Below, one piece after another: positions 9,196 through 18,981 of a stretch of 64,000 bases of DNA (within the stretch, counting starts at the first letter, position 1; each line of letters opens with the position of its first letter). This DNA comes from Hyphomicrobiales bacterium. Lineage in GTDB: Bacteria; Pseudomonadota; Alphaproteobacteria; Rhizobiales; MH13. The position numbers and the translations under genes are program-made. The stretch is taken from assembly GCA_017642935.1 (NCBI GenBank), contig JAEPOK010000001.1:1-64000 (forward strand). The letters are read 5' to 3'. Below the pieces are notes generated by a model, which searched no databases, was not told the origin of the DNA, and saw only the letters and a list, made by a program, of their open reading frames with translations.

Positions 9196-10934
9196 GTTTC
9201 ATCACTCTCCAGGGTTGAAATATCGCCTTCCGGCAAGCCCAATTCACGCGCCTTAAGCAAGCGGCGCATGATCTTGCCTGATCGCGTTTTGGGGAGGGTC
9301 TGGCGGAACACGATCTCACGCGGCGCCACCGCCGGGCCAAGCTTTTTGCGGGCGTGACCGCGAATGGCGCGTTCCAACTCGTCAGACTTTACGAAATCAG
9401 GATTGAGCACGACATAGGCTTTGACCACCTCGCCGGCCGTCTCATCCGGTACGCCGATCACGCCAGCCTCCGCGACGGCCTCATGCTCGATCAGGGCGCT
9501 TTCCACCTCGAACGGGCCGATCAAATGGCCGGAGGATTTGATCAGATCATCGGCGCGCCCCACGAACCAGAAATAGCCGTCGGCGTCGCGCATCGCCAGA
9601 TCGCCGGAAAGGTACCAGCCATCGACAAAGCATTTGTCGTAACGCGCTTTCTCGTGAAGGTAGGTCCGCATCATTGAGGGCCAACCGGGCCGCAGAGCCA
9701 ATTCTCCTATCTCGCCATCGGCAAGTTCTCGTAACGCACCGTTGTCGCGTTCGACGATCCCGGCCTCAATGCCGGGCAGCGGCTTGCCCATGGACCCCGG
9801 ATGCACATCCATCGCCTTGGTGTTGGCGATCATGATTCCGCCGGTCTCGGTCTGCCACCAATTGTCGTGGAACGGGCGACCGAAAACCTTCTCGCTCCAA
9901 ACCACGGCTTCGGGATTGAGCGGCTCGCCGACGCTGGCCAAAAAGCTGAGAGAGGAGAAGTCGTAAGGCGCTGCGGCTTCTTCGCCTGCCCGCATCATCA
10001 TACGAATGGCCGTAGGTGCCGAATACCAGACCTGCACCTTCTCGCGCTCGATCGTTGTGTACCAGCGATCCAGGTCGAACTCGGCTTCATCGACAATCAT
10101 CGTCACGCGGTTCACCAGCGGTGAGAGAATGCCATAGGACGTACCGGTCACCCAACCCGGGTCGGCGGTGCACCAATAGGTCGTGCCGGGCTTGAGTTCC
10201 AAAGCGTTGCGGCCGGAAAAAGCGTGGTAGATCACCGCGCCATGCACATGCACGGCGCCTTTGGGTTTGCCTGTGGTTCCGGAGGTGAAATGGATGAGTG
10301 CGGGGTCTTCCGGCTCGGTGCGCACAACCTCAAATCGTTCCGAGGCGGCTTCCAAGGCAGGGCCAAGGGCAACGCATCCTTCCGGTGCTTCATCGCCGGC
10401 GATGAGGACCAGTTTCAGGGAGGGTATGTCATCGCGCCACGCAGCGATCTTACGTTTGTAGATGGAGGCGGTGGTGAGCAGGACGTCGGCTTCTCCAATC
10501 TCCATGCGCGTGCGGATCGGCTCCGGCCCGAAAGCGGAGAACAGCGGTGTAAACACAAGGCCGGCTTTCAGCGTGCCAATGGCGGCCGCATAGAGTTCCG
10601 GTACGCGCCCCATCATGGCGAACAGCGAATGGCCTTTGTGCAGACCATGATCTTTCAAGACGTTGGCAAAGCGCGCGGACAGGCCTGCCATACCGGCATA
10701 GGTCAGGTTACGCGTGCTGCCATCCTTGCCGAACCAGCGTAGGGCAACTTGGTCGCCGTGACCGCCCACAACGTGGCGATCCACAGCCTCATAGCCGATG
10801 TTCAACCCCCCGCCCGGCAAGCCATCGAGCAGCGAAAGTGCATCATTCCATTCAAAGGATTGGCGGAGCTGTTCCGCGTCCGGCATGGAGGCCGATGCCC
10901 GCTCCTCGGCGCTCTTTTCGAAGACTGTATCCAT
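9192..10934 (-). CDS. Acetyl-CoA synthetase-like acyl-CoA ligase
   Basis: A 580-aa adenylate-forming enzyme of the AMP-binding family, close to acetate-CoA ligases (AcsA type). Motifs in order: the P-loop [44 protein letters not shown], and the C-terminal catalytic lysine in [13 protein letters not shown] 10934 is preferred: AAGGGCGGG lies about 10 nt upstream, and the longer frame to 11084 is not protein-like. It is first in a tightly coupled four-gene operon with E1, E2 and ACP, suggesting the operon channels a short acyl group either from a free acid (ligase) or from a 2-oxoacid (E1/E2). At about 580 aa it is shorter than the roughly 650-aa housekeeping Acs. Confidence 0.88.
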   Translation of the reverse strand: MDTVFEKSAEERASASMPDAEQLRQSFEWNDALSLLDGLPGGGLNIGYEAVDRHVVGGHGDQVALRWFGKDGSTRNLTYAGMAGLSARFANVLKDHGLHKGHSLFAMMGRVPELYAAAIGTLKAGLVFTPLFSAFGPEPIRTRMEIGEADVLLTTASIYKRKIAAWRDDIPSLKLVLIAGDEAPEGCVALGPALEAASERFEVVRTEPEDPALIHFTSGTTGKPKGAVHVHGAVIYHAFSGRNALELKPGTTYWCTADPGWVTGTSYGILSPLVNRVTMIVDEAEFDLDRWYTTIEREKVQVWYSAPTAIRMMMRAGEEAAAPYDFSSLSFLASVGEPLNPEAVVWSEKVFGRPFHDNWWQTETGGIMIANTKAMDVHPGSMGKPLPGIEAGIVERDNGALRELADGEIGELALRPGWPSMMRTYLHEKARYDKCFVDGWYLSGDLAMRDADGYFWFVGRADDLIKSSGHLIGPFEVESALIEHEAVAEAGVIGVPDETAGEVVKAYVVLNPDFVKSDELERAIRGHARKKLGPAVAPREIVFRQTLPKTRSGKIMRRLLKARELGLPEGDISTLESDET

Positions 10935-11363
10935 GCAAACGTTCCCGCCCTTGCCAGGGTCAGGAGAATGCAAGCGGTCGCCAGCGAGCGGCTGATTTTT
11001 GTCAACCAAATTCGGCAAATGGCGCGCAGATGCGAATTGGTATATCAGCCCATCGCGCGCAGCTCCTAACCTACCGACAACCATCCGTCGGCATTCAGTG
11101 CCGTCATTCGATTGGTTGCGCCGTCAGCAAAAAACCCTCGAAATCGAATGTCGCCCCTGCTTGATCACTTTCTGCCTTTACTGTTGCCATTATCTGTATC
11201 CAGATAGATGAGCGGTGTTTGGCAGGAGAGTCGGGTGCTGCGTTTCTGTTCGGATTGCTCAATTGGCGTTTGGCGCTAGGTTACCGTCGTCGGCGGTAAA
11301 GCCTTGGCATTCGCCTGCGGTTTCCGACATTTGTTTCTACACCAGTTCAAAGTTCCTTCGATC
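10935..11363. other. Intergenic region between divergent operons
   Basis: This 429-bp stretch separates the minus-strand ligase operon from the plus-strand efflux operon and must hold both promoters. I see no RNA gene or convincing coding frame. A short inverted repeat, TTACCG-N7-CGGTAA, lies at 11281-11299, about 65 bp upstream of the efflux adaptor start, and could be a regulator site. No adjacent regulator gene is present. Confidence 0.35.
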
Positions 11364-12470
11364 ATGCACCTGTACCGCGCTGCTGCGCTTGTCATCCCCG
11401 CTTTCCTTTTTGTGATTGTGTTTGTTCCACCAGGATTTGCCCAGGGTGGTCCTTCGCTGGTCGTGACAGAGCGGGTGGAAATGCGCACCTTGGCCGAGAC
11501 GCGGCCGATCTTTGGTGAGGTTGTTGCCCAACGTGACAGTGCGATCGCTGCTCGGGTGGCGGGGATCGTCGATGAAGTTCGGATCCTTGTTGGAGATCAG
11601 ATTGAGCCTGGCGATGTGCTGGCGGTGCTCGACCGTCAGTTGATCGAGATCGAACTCGCGCAGGCTGAGGCCAGTCTTGCTGAGGCGGAGGCGGGCATCG
11701 AAGTTGCTGAGGCGCGGGTCACACGTACGCAAGATGTGTTCAACCGAACCGATGCGTTGCGCGGCAGTTCAGCGTTTTCCGAAGGTCGGCTGGAAGATAC
11801 GCGCGGAGCGTTTTCCGAAGCGCGTGGCCAGTTAGCCGAAGCTCAGGCACGGCTACTGAATGCTCAGGCTGCGCTCGAGCGCGCGCGCTACAACTTTGAA
11901 CGCGCGGAGATTACGGCGCCGTTTCGCGGCATTGTTTTATCGGTCGAGACGGATCCCGGACAGTTCATCTCAGCCGGCGAGCCGGTTGCACGACTGCTCG
12001 ATGTCACGACGCTTGAGATCGAGGCAAACGTGCCTGCGCTGTACATTGAGGGGTTGTCACCGGAACTGGTGCTGAGCGGCGAAACCGAAGAAGGAACGCC
12101 ACTTGCTCTCACGGTTCGTGCTATCTTGCCGACGGAATTTGCCGCGACGCGCACGCGTCCGGTTCGGTTCACCACCGATCTCCAGGCGCTGACCCGGCGC
12201 GTTGCCGTTGGGCAGTCGATCACGGTTTCGGTGCCGACCGATGCACCGCGTGATGCGCTATCGGTGCCCAAGGACGCTTTGACGCAAAGCGCGTCTGGCT
12301 GGTCCGTATTCGTCGATGAAGACGGTGTGGCGACGCCCCGTACCGTGCAAATCGGCGTTGCAATGGGCGATCGCTTTGAGGTGCTGGGCGGTTTGAACGA
12401 GGGAGACTTCGTGGTCGTGCGCGGCAACGAGCGCCTGTTTCCAGGCCAGCCGATCCAGGCGACCAACTAA
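11364..12470 (+). CDS. RND efflux periplasmic adaptor
   Basis: A 368-aa membrane fusion protein linking an inner-membrane RND pump to an outer-membrane channel. It has an N-terminal signal sequence with a hydrophobic core (VIPAFLFVIVFV) ending at PPGFAQ, then a barrel-sandwich half motif, a helical hairpin (about 90-170, many Ala/Glu/Leu), the second lipoyl half (FRGIVLSVETDPGQFISAG) and beta-barrel domains. ATG 11364 is chosen because it begins the signal peptide; a TTG at 11304 in the same frame would add 20 unlikely residues. It ends 12 bp before the RND permease. The substrate is unknown and no TolC-like gene is adjacent. Confidence 0.9.
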   Translation: MHLYRAAALVIPAFLFVIVFVPPGFAQGGPSLVVTERVEMRTLAETRPIFGEVVAQRDSAIAARVAGIVDEVRILVGDQIEPGDVLAVLDRQLIEIELAQAEASLAEAEAGIEVAEARVTRTQDVFNRTDALRGSSAFSEGRLEDTRGAFSEARGQLAEAQARLLNAQAALERARYNFERAEITAPFRGIVLSVETDPGQFISAGEPVARLLDVTTLEIEANVPALYIEGLSPELVLSGETEEGTPLALTVRAILPTEFAATRTRPVRFTTDLQALTRRVAVGQSITVSVPTDAPRDALSVPKDALTQSASGWSVFVDEDGVATPRTVQIGVAMGDRFEVLGGLNEGDFVVVRGNERLFPGQPIQATN

Positions 12471-12482
12471 GGAACGGGAATC

Positions 12483-15400
12483 ATGGATCTTATCCGCTTT
12501 GCGATTGATCGGCCGATCGCCGTCGTAGCCACGGTGATCATGGCAATCCTGTTCGGCGGGCTGGCCCTTTCGCGCATTCCAGTTCAATTGGCGCCGGATG
12601 TCAGTTCGCCTGTTGTCACGATCACCACCAATTGGCCTGGCGCCGCGCCGGTCGAAATTGAGCGCGAGATTGTCAACCCGCAGGAGGATGTGCTGCGCGG
12701 GTTAGAAGGCCTCGATATCATGACGTCGTCTTCCTCAACCGGCCAAGCTCAAATTACGCTCGAGTTCGCGATCGGCACCGACATGAGCCAGACCTTGTTG
12801 CTGGTTTCCAACCGCCTCGACCGGGTGAGCGACTACCCCGATGAGGCGTCCGAACCGGTGCTTAACACGTCCGGCGATGATGATAGCCCGATCGCCTGGG
12901 TGCTCGTGCTCGCTGGTGAAGGCAACAGCCGCTCCTTGCCGACCTATGGCGATTTTATTGAAGACGTCGTGCAGGACCGTCTTGAGCGCGTGGAGGGCGT
13001 GTCGGCCGTCAACGTGTTCGGCGGGGTGAGCCGTGAGCTTCAGATCATCATCGATCCGCAACGATTGGCGCGCTTTGGCTTGACGGTGCCGGAGGTCGTC
13101 AACCGGCTGCGGACCGAAAATGTCTCCCTTTCCGCTGGCGACGTCGAAGAAGGTAAGCGCCGCTATGTCGTGCGTGCCGAAGGCAATCTCAACACCATCA
13201 CGGCGGTGGAGGACGTGGTTTTGCGCTCGCAAACCGATGGCGGTCCGCTGGGGCGGGTGCGGATTGCCGACGTCGCGACGGTTGCCTTTGCCTATGAGGA
13301 GCCGGCTGTCCGATTGCGATTTAATGGCGATCCGGGCTTGGCGTTCAACGTCGTGCGCGAGCGCGGCGCCAACGTGATCGAGACGATGGAGGAGGTGCAC
13401 CAGACGCTCGACGAACTCGCCGCCGGGCCGGTCGCTGATCAGAACCTCGTCCTGCAGCAGGTCTATGACGAGACGGTCTATATTGAGGGCGCCATCGATC
13501 TAGTGACACAGAACATCTGGATCGGCGGCGGGCTCGCTGCGATGGTGCTTCTGCTCTTCTTGCGCAGTCCGCGCGCGACGCTGGTTGTGTCGCTCGCCAT
13601 CCCGGTGTCGATTGTCGCGACGTTCGTTGTCATGGCCGCGACTGGGCGAACGCTGAACGTCATTTCGCTCGCTGGCATTGCGTTTGCCGTCGGTATGATT
13701 GTCGATGCGGCGATCGTTGTCTTGGAGAACATCTACCGTCTGCGCGAGACGGGCATGCCGCGCCGGGAGGCCGCTTATCGCGGCGCCAAACAGGTTTGGG
13801 GCGCTATATTGGTTTCCGCCTTGACCACCGTCCTGGTCTTCGTGCCGATACTGGTGATGCAATTGGAAGCGGGCCAGCTTTTCCGCGACATCGCCGTTGC
13901 GATTTCGGTGTCGGTCCTGTTGTCCTTGCTTGTCGCTGTAACCGTGATTCCGGCCTTGTCGAGCCGCCTTTTGGGGCGCGGCCAGCAGAAGATGTTGCCA
14001 TTACCTGGCATCGACCATCTGGGGCGCGGTTTCAAAGCCTTGGTCATGATGTATGTGCGCGCGACAGTGCGTATGCGGGCGCTTGGCATCGTCATGGTGA
14101 CGGTGATCGCAGGCACGGCCATCACGGCAAGCGTGACGTTTCTGCCGCAGCTTGAGTATCTGCCTGAAGGCAACCGCAACCTGGTCTTCGGCTTGATTAT
14201 TCCGCCGCCCGGTTACAATCTCGATACGACTGAGACGATCGCCGAGCGGATCGAGCAGACGGCGCGTCCGATGTGGGAGGCCGCGCCGGCGCTTGAGCTG
14301 GAAGACGGCAGGCCGGCGATCGAGAATTTCTTCTTCGTGGCAACGCCCGGCAACAGTTTCGTCGGGGCAACGGCGATGGACGGAACCCGCGCTGGGGACC
14401 TTATTCCTGTGCTCTCCATGCCGATTTTTGCGGAGCCTGGAACGTTTGGCTTCATGACCCAACCCTCGCTCTTCGGGCAGGGCATTGGTGGCGGGCGAAC
14501 CATTGAGCTCAATGTTTCAGGTCAGGATTTGGAAGCCATTCTCGCCGTTGCTGGGCAAGCAGCCGGGATGGTTTCGGGTATCCTGCCGCGGTCTGAAGGC
14601 CATCAGTTCCGTCCTATCCCTGGCCTGGAACTCGGTGCGCCAGAGGTTCGCCTGATCCCAGATCGCTTACGGCTTGCCGATGCCGGGTTGGATGCGCGCG
14701 CGCTCGCAGCCACGGTGGATGCCTACAATGACGGGCTGCGGGTCGCCGAAATCACTGAAGGAGCCGACCGTCTCAATCTTGTTCTGCTCGGTGACCGCTC
14801 TGCTCTGTCAGGCTTGCGCACCCAGGATGTTGGCGGGTTTCCCGTCGTCACGCCGTCAGGTCAGATCACGCCGGTGTCCGCTTTGGCTGATGTCATCGTC
14901 ACCGCGGGTCCGACCGAGATTCGCCATCGCGATCGTCTGCGGACCGTGACGCTTGAGGTGCGACCATCGGATGCGTTGCCGCTTGAGAGCGCCGTTGCCC
15001 TGTTGGAAAGCGAAGTTGTCGCGCCGCTGGAAGCGCAAGGGTTGCCGCCAGGTATCCGGCTGAGCGTATCGGGCACTGCTGATCAGTTGAGCCAGACCTG
15101 GGATGCCATTCAGATCAATCTGATCGTCGCGCTGCTCATCGTGTTCCTGGTGATGGCGATCCTGTTTGAAAGTTTCATTCTGCCGCTTGTGATTTTGATC
15201 TCGGTGCCGGTGGCAGCTGCTGGTGGTGTTGGAGGGCTTGCGCTCCTCAACACATTTCAGGTGCAGCCGCTCGATATGCTGACGCTGCTTGGCTTCATCA
15301 TTCTCATCGGTATCGTGGTCAACAACGCGATCCTCATCGTCCACCAGACGCTGATCAACCTACGCGAAGAGGGCATGGCGCCGGTTGAGGCCATTGAAGA

Positions 15401-15662
15401 AGCGACCAATCACCGTATCCGTCCGATCTTCATGTCCACGCTGACAAGCATCATGGGTATGCTGCCTCTGGTCCTCATTCCCGGTGAAGGCGCCGAACTT
15501 TACCGTGGTTTGGGCGCCGTGGTTGTCGGTGGTCTGTCGATGTCAGCGTTTCTCACGCTTCTGACGGTTCCGCCCTTGCTGCGCCTTTGCCTGCGTGCGC
15601 CTGCGAAGGATGACGCGGATGCGCCAGTTTCGACCGAGGCCGTACCTGTTCCAGCGGAGTAA
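12483..15662 (+). CDS. RND efflux permease (HAE1/AcrB family)
   Basis: A 1059-aa proton-driven inner-membrane exporter, the usual AcrB length. It has the N-terminal helix (FAIDRPIAVVATVIMAILFGG), two large periplasmic loops (about 35-335 and 560-870) and twelve predicted membrane helices in two repeats. In helix 4 the AcrB-type DD proton-relay pair reads DA (IVDAAIVVLENIYR), so only the first Asp is kept. It follows the adaptor by 12 bp with an AAGGAACGGG ribosome site. No local regulator is present; this is one of two RND systems in the window (see 36199-39363). Confidence 0.93.
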   Translation: MDLIRFAIDRPIAVVATVIMAILFGGLALSRIPVQLAPDVSSPVVTITTNWPGAAPVEIEREIVNPQEDVLRGLEGLDIMTSSSSTGQAQITLEFAIGTDMSQTLLLVSNRLDRVSDYPDEASEPVLNTSGDDDSPIAWVLVLAGEGNSRSLPTYGDFIEDVVQDRLERVEGVSAVNVFGGVSRELQIIIDPQRLARFGLTVPEVVNRLRTENVSLSAGDVEEGKRRYVVRAEGNLNTITAVEDVVLRSQTDGGPLGRVRIADVATVAFAYEEPAVRLRFNGDPGLAFNVVRERGANVIETMEEVHQTLDELAAGPVADQNLVLQQVYDETVYIEGAIDLVTQNIWIGGGLAAMVLLLFLRSPRATLVVSLAIPVSIVATFVVMAATGRTLNVISLAGIAFAVGMIVDAAIVVLENIYRLRETGMPRREAAYRGAKQVWGAILVSALTTVLVFVPILVMQLEAGQLFRDIAVAISVSVLLSLLVAVTVIPALSSRLLGRGQQKMLPLPGIDHLGRGFKALVMMYVRATVRMRALGIVMVTVIAGTAITASVTFLPQLEYLPEGNRNLVFGLIIPPPGYNLDTTETIAERIEQTARPMWEAAPALELEDGRPAIENFFFVATPGNSFVGATAMDGTRAGDLIPVLSMPIFAEPGTFGFMTQPSLFGQGIGGGRTIELNVSGQDLEAILAVAGQAAGMVSGILPRSEGHQFRPIPGLELGAPEVRLIPDRLRLADAGLDARALAATVDAYNDGLRVAEITEGADRLNLVLLGDRSALSGLRTQDVGGFPVVTPSGQITPVSALADVIVTAGPTEIRHRDRLRTVTLEVRPSDALPLESAVALLESEVVAPLEAQGLPPGIRLSVSGTADQLSQTWDAIQINLIVALLIVFLVMAILFESFILPLVILISVPVAAAGGVGGLALLNTFQVQPLDMLTLLGFIILIGIVVNNAILIVHQTLINLREEGMAPVEAIEEATNHRIRPIFMSTLTSIMGMLPLVLIPGEGAELYRGLGAVVVGGLSMSAFLTLLTVPPLLRLCLRAPAKDDADAPVSTEAVPVPAE

Positions 15663-15692
15663 AAAAACTAAGGTTCCCGTAGCGCAAGTTTC

Positions 15693-15710
15693 TGTCATCT
15701 GACTGTCTTG
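15693..15710 (+). promoter_or_regulatory. PHO box (PhoB site) upstream of ugpB
   Basis: CTGTCATCTGACTGTCTT matches the two 7-bp direct repeats of the PhoB consensus CTGTCAT-N4-CTGTCAT, with the first repeat perfect and the second 5 of 7 (CTGTCTT). It is 117 bp upstream of the ugpB start codon. Known ugp operons are induced by phosphate starvation through PhoB, so induction here is a strong inference. Confidence 0.82.
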
Positions 15711-15826
15711 AAAAATTGGTGTTGTCGCGCCGCGAACGGGGGACCATTATGGCCCTCACGGCGTCCGCGGTTTCAGGTTGATTCCTGAGATCAAACTGAG
15801 GCGCCGATCCTCAAGGGAGACACCTG

Positions 15827-17140
15827 ATGAAAAAGATGATCATTGGCTCGGTCGCAGCCGCAGCCACATTTCTCACACCCATTGCGGCTTATGCGCAAAC
15901 CGAAATCGAGTTTTGGCACGCCTTTACCGGCCGTCTCGGCGAACTGGTTGCTGCGCAGGTTGAACAATTCAACGCCAGCCAAAGCGACTATGTCGTCGTG
16001 CAGTCGCACAAGGGCAACTACTCTGAAACGCTTAATGCTGGCATCGCCGCGTTCCGCGCCGGAGAGCAGCCACATATCCTCATGGTCTTTGAAGTTGGCA
16101 CGGCCACCATGATGGCGGCTGAAGGCGCCATTCGCCCGGTCTACGAAGTCATGACCGATGCAGGCGCTGAATTCGACCAGGATGCCTATATCGGGGCTGT
16201 GACCGGCTATTATACGACGTCCGATGGCGACATGCTCTCGCTGCCGTTCAACTCCTCAACGCCCGTACTTTGGGTCAACCGTAACCTGCTTGAAGAGGCA
16301 GGCGTCGACCCCGATGTCGATCTGTCCACCTGGGAGCAGGTTGGCGATGTCCTCGCCGAGGTGCGTGATGCTGGCATCGAATGTCCGATGACCACGGCCT
16401 GGCAGAGCTGGATCCATCTTGAGAACCTCTCAGCCTATCACGACACGCCGTTCGCCACGCAGGATAATGGCTTTGCCGGCCTCGACACCGAGCTTGCGTT
16501 CAACGGTCCAATCCAGGTTCAGCATGTGCAGACCCTGGGTGATTGGGCACAAGATGGTCGCTTCATCTACGCGGGCCGCCGCAACGAAGGCGGCGCCAAC
16601 TTCCGTGCAGGCGAATGCGCTCTCTTTACCGAAAGCTCTGCTGGTTATGCCGGTATCAGCGCCGAGGCTGAGTTCGATTTCGAGGTTCGCCCGCTTCCCT
16701 ATTGGGCCGGTGCTGTCGACGCTCCACAGAACACCATCATCGGTGGTGCTTCCCTTTGGGTCTTGGAAGGCCATGAATCCGAAGAATATGCAGGCGTTGC
16801 CGCCTTCATGAACTTCCTTTCCTCGACCAGCGTCCAGGCGCAGTGGCATCAGGACACCGGTTATCTGCCGATCACGCTGGCAGCCGGCGAAGCGACCCGC
16901 GAGCAGGGTTTTTATGACGAAAACCCAGGCACCGACATCTCGGTCACGCAGATGACGGCGAACGACCCGACGCCAAACTCCTCCGGTCTGCGTCTTGGTT
17001 CCTTCGACCAGATCCGTGGCATTATCGATGAAGAGTTGGAGGCCGTTTGGGCTGGTGACAAAACAGCAGACGAGGCGCTGACCTCCGCTGTTGAGCGCGG
17101 CAACGTTCTGCTGCGTCGCTTCGAGCAAGCCAACAACTAA
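15827..17140 (+). CDS. ugpB: Glycerol-3-phosphate ABC transporter binding protein
   Basis: A 437-aa periplasmic solute-binding protein of the UgpB type that delivers sn-glycerol-3-phosphate (and glycerophosphodiesters in some species) to the UgpAEC importer. It has a Sec signal peptide (MKKMIIGSVAAAATFLTPIAAYA, cleaved near AQT) and the family opening EIEFWHAFTGRLGELV, plus a MVFEVGTATMM block and the NSSTPVLWVN hinge region. The start has an AAGGGAG ribosome site. It is the first gene of ugpBAEC, behind a PHO box. No ugpQ phosphodiesterase is nearby. Confidence 0.92.
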   Translation: MKKMIIGSVAAAATFLTPIAAYAQTEIEFWHAFTGRLGELVAAQVEQFNASQSDYVVVQSHKGNYSETLNAGIAAFRAGEQPHILMVFEVGTATMMAAEGAIRPVYEVMTDAGAEFDQDAYIGAVTGYYTTSDGDMLSLPFNSSTPVLWVNRNLLEEAGVDPDVDLSTWEQVGDVLAEVRDAGIECPMTTAWQSWIHLENLSAYHDTPFATQDNGFAGLDTELAFNGPIQVQHVQTLGDWAQDGRFIYAGRRNEGGANFRAGECALFTESSAGYAGISAEAEFDFEVRPLPYWAGAVDAPQNTIIGGASLWVLEGHESEEYAGVAAFMNFLSSTSVQAQWHQDTGYLPITLAAGEATREQGFYDENPGTDISVTQMTANDPTPNSSGLRLGSFDQIRGIIDEELEAVWAGDKTADEALTSAVERGNVLLRRFEQANN

Positions 17141-17153
17141 CGCTGAATTGATG

Positions 17154-17184
17154 GAGGCGGGCGCGACGGTGCCCGCCTCTTTTC
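17154..17184 (+). terminator. Hairpin attenuator between ugpB and ugpA
   Basis: Perfect 9-bp stem GAGGCGGGC (17154-17162) and GCCCGCCTC (17171-17179), extendable by two pairs into the loop, followed directly by TTTTCT. It has the form of an intrinsic terminator but lies inside the operon. Partial termination or 3'-end protection would make more binding-protein transcript than permease transcript, a common pattern in ABC operons. Confidence 0.75.
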
Positions 17185-17200
17185 TGCGGGGGCAGGGTTG

Positions 17201-18082
17201 ATGGAAAAGCGTGTCACCTTCAAAGGCTGGCTTTTGCCTTTGGCGCTCATTGCGCCACAAGTCTTCATCTCAGCCGTCTTCTTTTTCTACCCGGCGGCGC
17301 AAGCCATTTGGCAATCGCTGTTCATCCCGGACCCGTTTGGTCTGTCGATGGAGTTTGTCGGGCTGGGGAACTTTGAGTTCCTGCTGTCCGATCCGTTCTA
17401 TCGCGCGTCCTTCTGGACGACGGCGGTGTTTTCGACGCTGGTCACTGTGGTCTCGATGATCCCAGCGCTGTTTCTGGCGGTATTGGCCGACCGGCTGATC
17501 AAGGGCGCAGGCACCTATCGCACCTTGCTGATTTGGCCCTATGCGGTTGCCCCTGCCGTGGCCGGCGTTCTCTGGCTCTTCATGTTTAACACGCGCATTG
17601 GCGTGGTGTCGTTTTACCTCGGCCAGCTTGGCTATGATTGGAACCACGTGCTGAACGAGACCGAGGCCATGGGGCTGGTGGTCGTCGCCTCGGCTTGGGG
17701 CCGGATAAGCTACAACTTCCTGTTCTTCTTTGCGGCGCTTCAGGCGGTGCCTAAGTCGGTCATCGAAGCGGCCGCCATCGACGGCGCGCGGTTCTGGCGA
17801 CGGTTTTTCACCATCGTGTTGCCGCTGCTCTCGCCCACAACGTTCTTCCTGCTGGTCGTGAACGTGGTTTATGCCTTCTTCGAGACGTTTGGTGTGATCC
17901 ACACGATCACACTAGGTGGACCACAGCAGGCAACAACGATCCTCGTCTACAAGGTCTATTCAGATGGCTTTGTCGGGCAGGACCTTGGTTCATCGGCAGC
18001 CCAGTCGGTGATCCTGCTCTTCGTCGTCGGGCTGTTGACCGTGGTGCAGTTCAAATACATCGAAAAACGGGTGCATTACTGA
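17201..18082 (+). CDS. ugpA: Glycerol-3-phosphate ABC permease UgpA
   Basis: A 293-aa inner-membrane permease with six predicted helices. It carries the binding-protein-dependent EAA loop ([24 protein letters not shown], near 185-210) that contacts the ATPase. ATG 17201 is preferred over the in-frame TTG 17198, with GGGGGCAGGG just upstream. Its stop overlaps the ugpE ATG by one base (TGATG), so the two permeases are translationally coupled. Confidence 0.92.
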   Translation: MEKRVTFKGWLLPLALIAPQVFISAVFFFYPAAQAIWQSLFIPDPFGLSMEFVGLGNFEFLLSDPFYRASFWTTAVFSTLVTVVSMIPALFLAVLADRLIKGAGTYRTLLIWPYAVAPAVAGVLWLFMFNTRIGVVSFYLGQLGYDWNHVLNETEAMGLVVVASAWGRISYNFLFFFAALQAVPKSVIEAAAIDGARFWRRFFTIVLPLLSPTTFFLLVVNVVYAFFETFGVIHTITLGGPQQATTILVYKVYSDGFVGQDLGSSAAQSVILLFVVGLLTVVQFKYIEKRVHY

Positions 18083-18972
18083 TGGCGGTCGCAGCGGAAT
18101 CAACACCGGTGGCGGTGCGCGAACCGGCGCCCGGCATGGTGGAAAAGCGCGGCAGCAGCCTTTGGCTGACCCATGTGCTGATGATCTTCGGCGTGCTGGT
18201 CGTGTTCTTCCCAATCTGGCTTGCGTTTGTAGCCTCGACCATCACCCAGCAAGATATTGCGCAAGCGCCGATGCCGATATGGCCGGGCGAGCACTTCGTT
18301 GAGAACTACACGCGGGCCCTGTTCTCCGGCGTCAATGTTCCCGTGGCGACGATGCTGATGAACTCGCTGGTCATGGCACTGGGCATTGCCATTGGCAAAA
18401 TCATCATCTCGTTGCTGTCGGCCTTCGCGATCGTCTATTTCCGCTTCCCAGGCCGGAACGTCTTTTTCTGGATGATCTTCATCACGCTTATGCTGCCGGT
18501 AGAGGTGCGCATCGTGCCGACCTTTGAAGTGGTGGCAGGTTTTGGGATGCTCAACAGCTATTCCGGGCTGATCTTTCCATTAATCGCCAGTGCGACCGCA
18601 ACGTTCCTTTTCCGCCAGTTCTTCCTCACCGTGCCTGATGAATTGGCCGAGGCAGCGCGTGTGGATGGTGCCCGTCCCATGCGGTTCTTTGTCGATATCC
18701 TTCTGCCGATGAGCCGGACCAACATCGCGGCGCTGTTCGTCATTCTCTTTATCTATGGCTGGAACCAGTATCTCTGGCCGCTGCTCATCACCACCGACCC
18801 GGAGATGAACACCATCGTGATGGGCCTGAAGCAGATGTTCCCGTCTGGCGATGATCTGGCCGATTGGCCGGTGATCATGGCGACATCGATTTTGGCGATG
18901 ATCCCGCCGGTGATTGTCGTCATCTCCATGCAAAAGCTCTTCATCCGCGGCCTCGTGGACAGCGAGAAATAG
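18082..18972 (+). CDS. ugpE: Glycerol-3-phosphate ABC permease UgpE
   Basis: A 296-aa partner of UgpA. After a polar N-terminus of about 30 residues, there are six predicted membrane helices and an EAA loop ([20 protein letters not shown], near 187-206). It ends 9 bp before ugpC. The order B-A-E-C matches known ugp operons. The N-terminal tail is longer than in E. coli UgpE, which is common in alphaproteobacteria. Confidence 0.92.
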   Translation: MAVAAESTPVAVREPAPGMVEKRGSSLWLTHVLMIFGVLVVFFPIWLAFVASTITQQDIAQAPMPIWPGEHFVENYTRALFSGVNVPVATMLMNSLVMALGIAIGKIIISLLSAFAIVYFRFPGRNVFFWMIFITLMLPVEVRIVPTFEVVAGFGMLNSYSGLIFPLIASATATFLFRQFFLTVPDELAEAARVDGARPMRFFVDILLPMSRTNIAALFVILFIYGWNQYLWPLLITTDPEMNTIVMGLKQMFPSGDDLADWPVIMATSILAMIPPVIVVISMQKLFIRGLVDSEK

Positions 18973-18981
18973 GACTTCACC

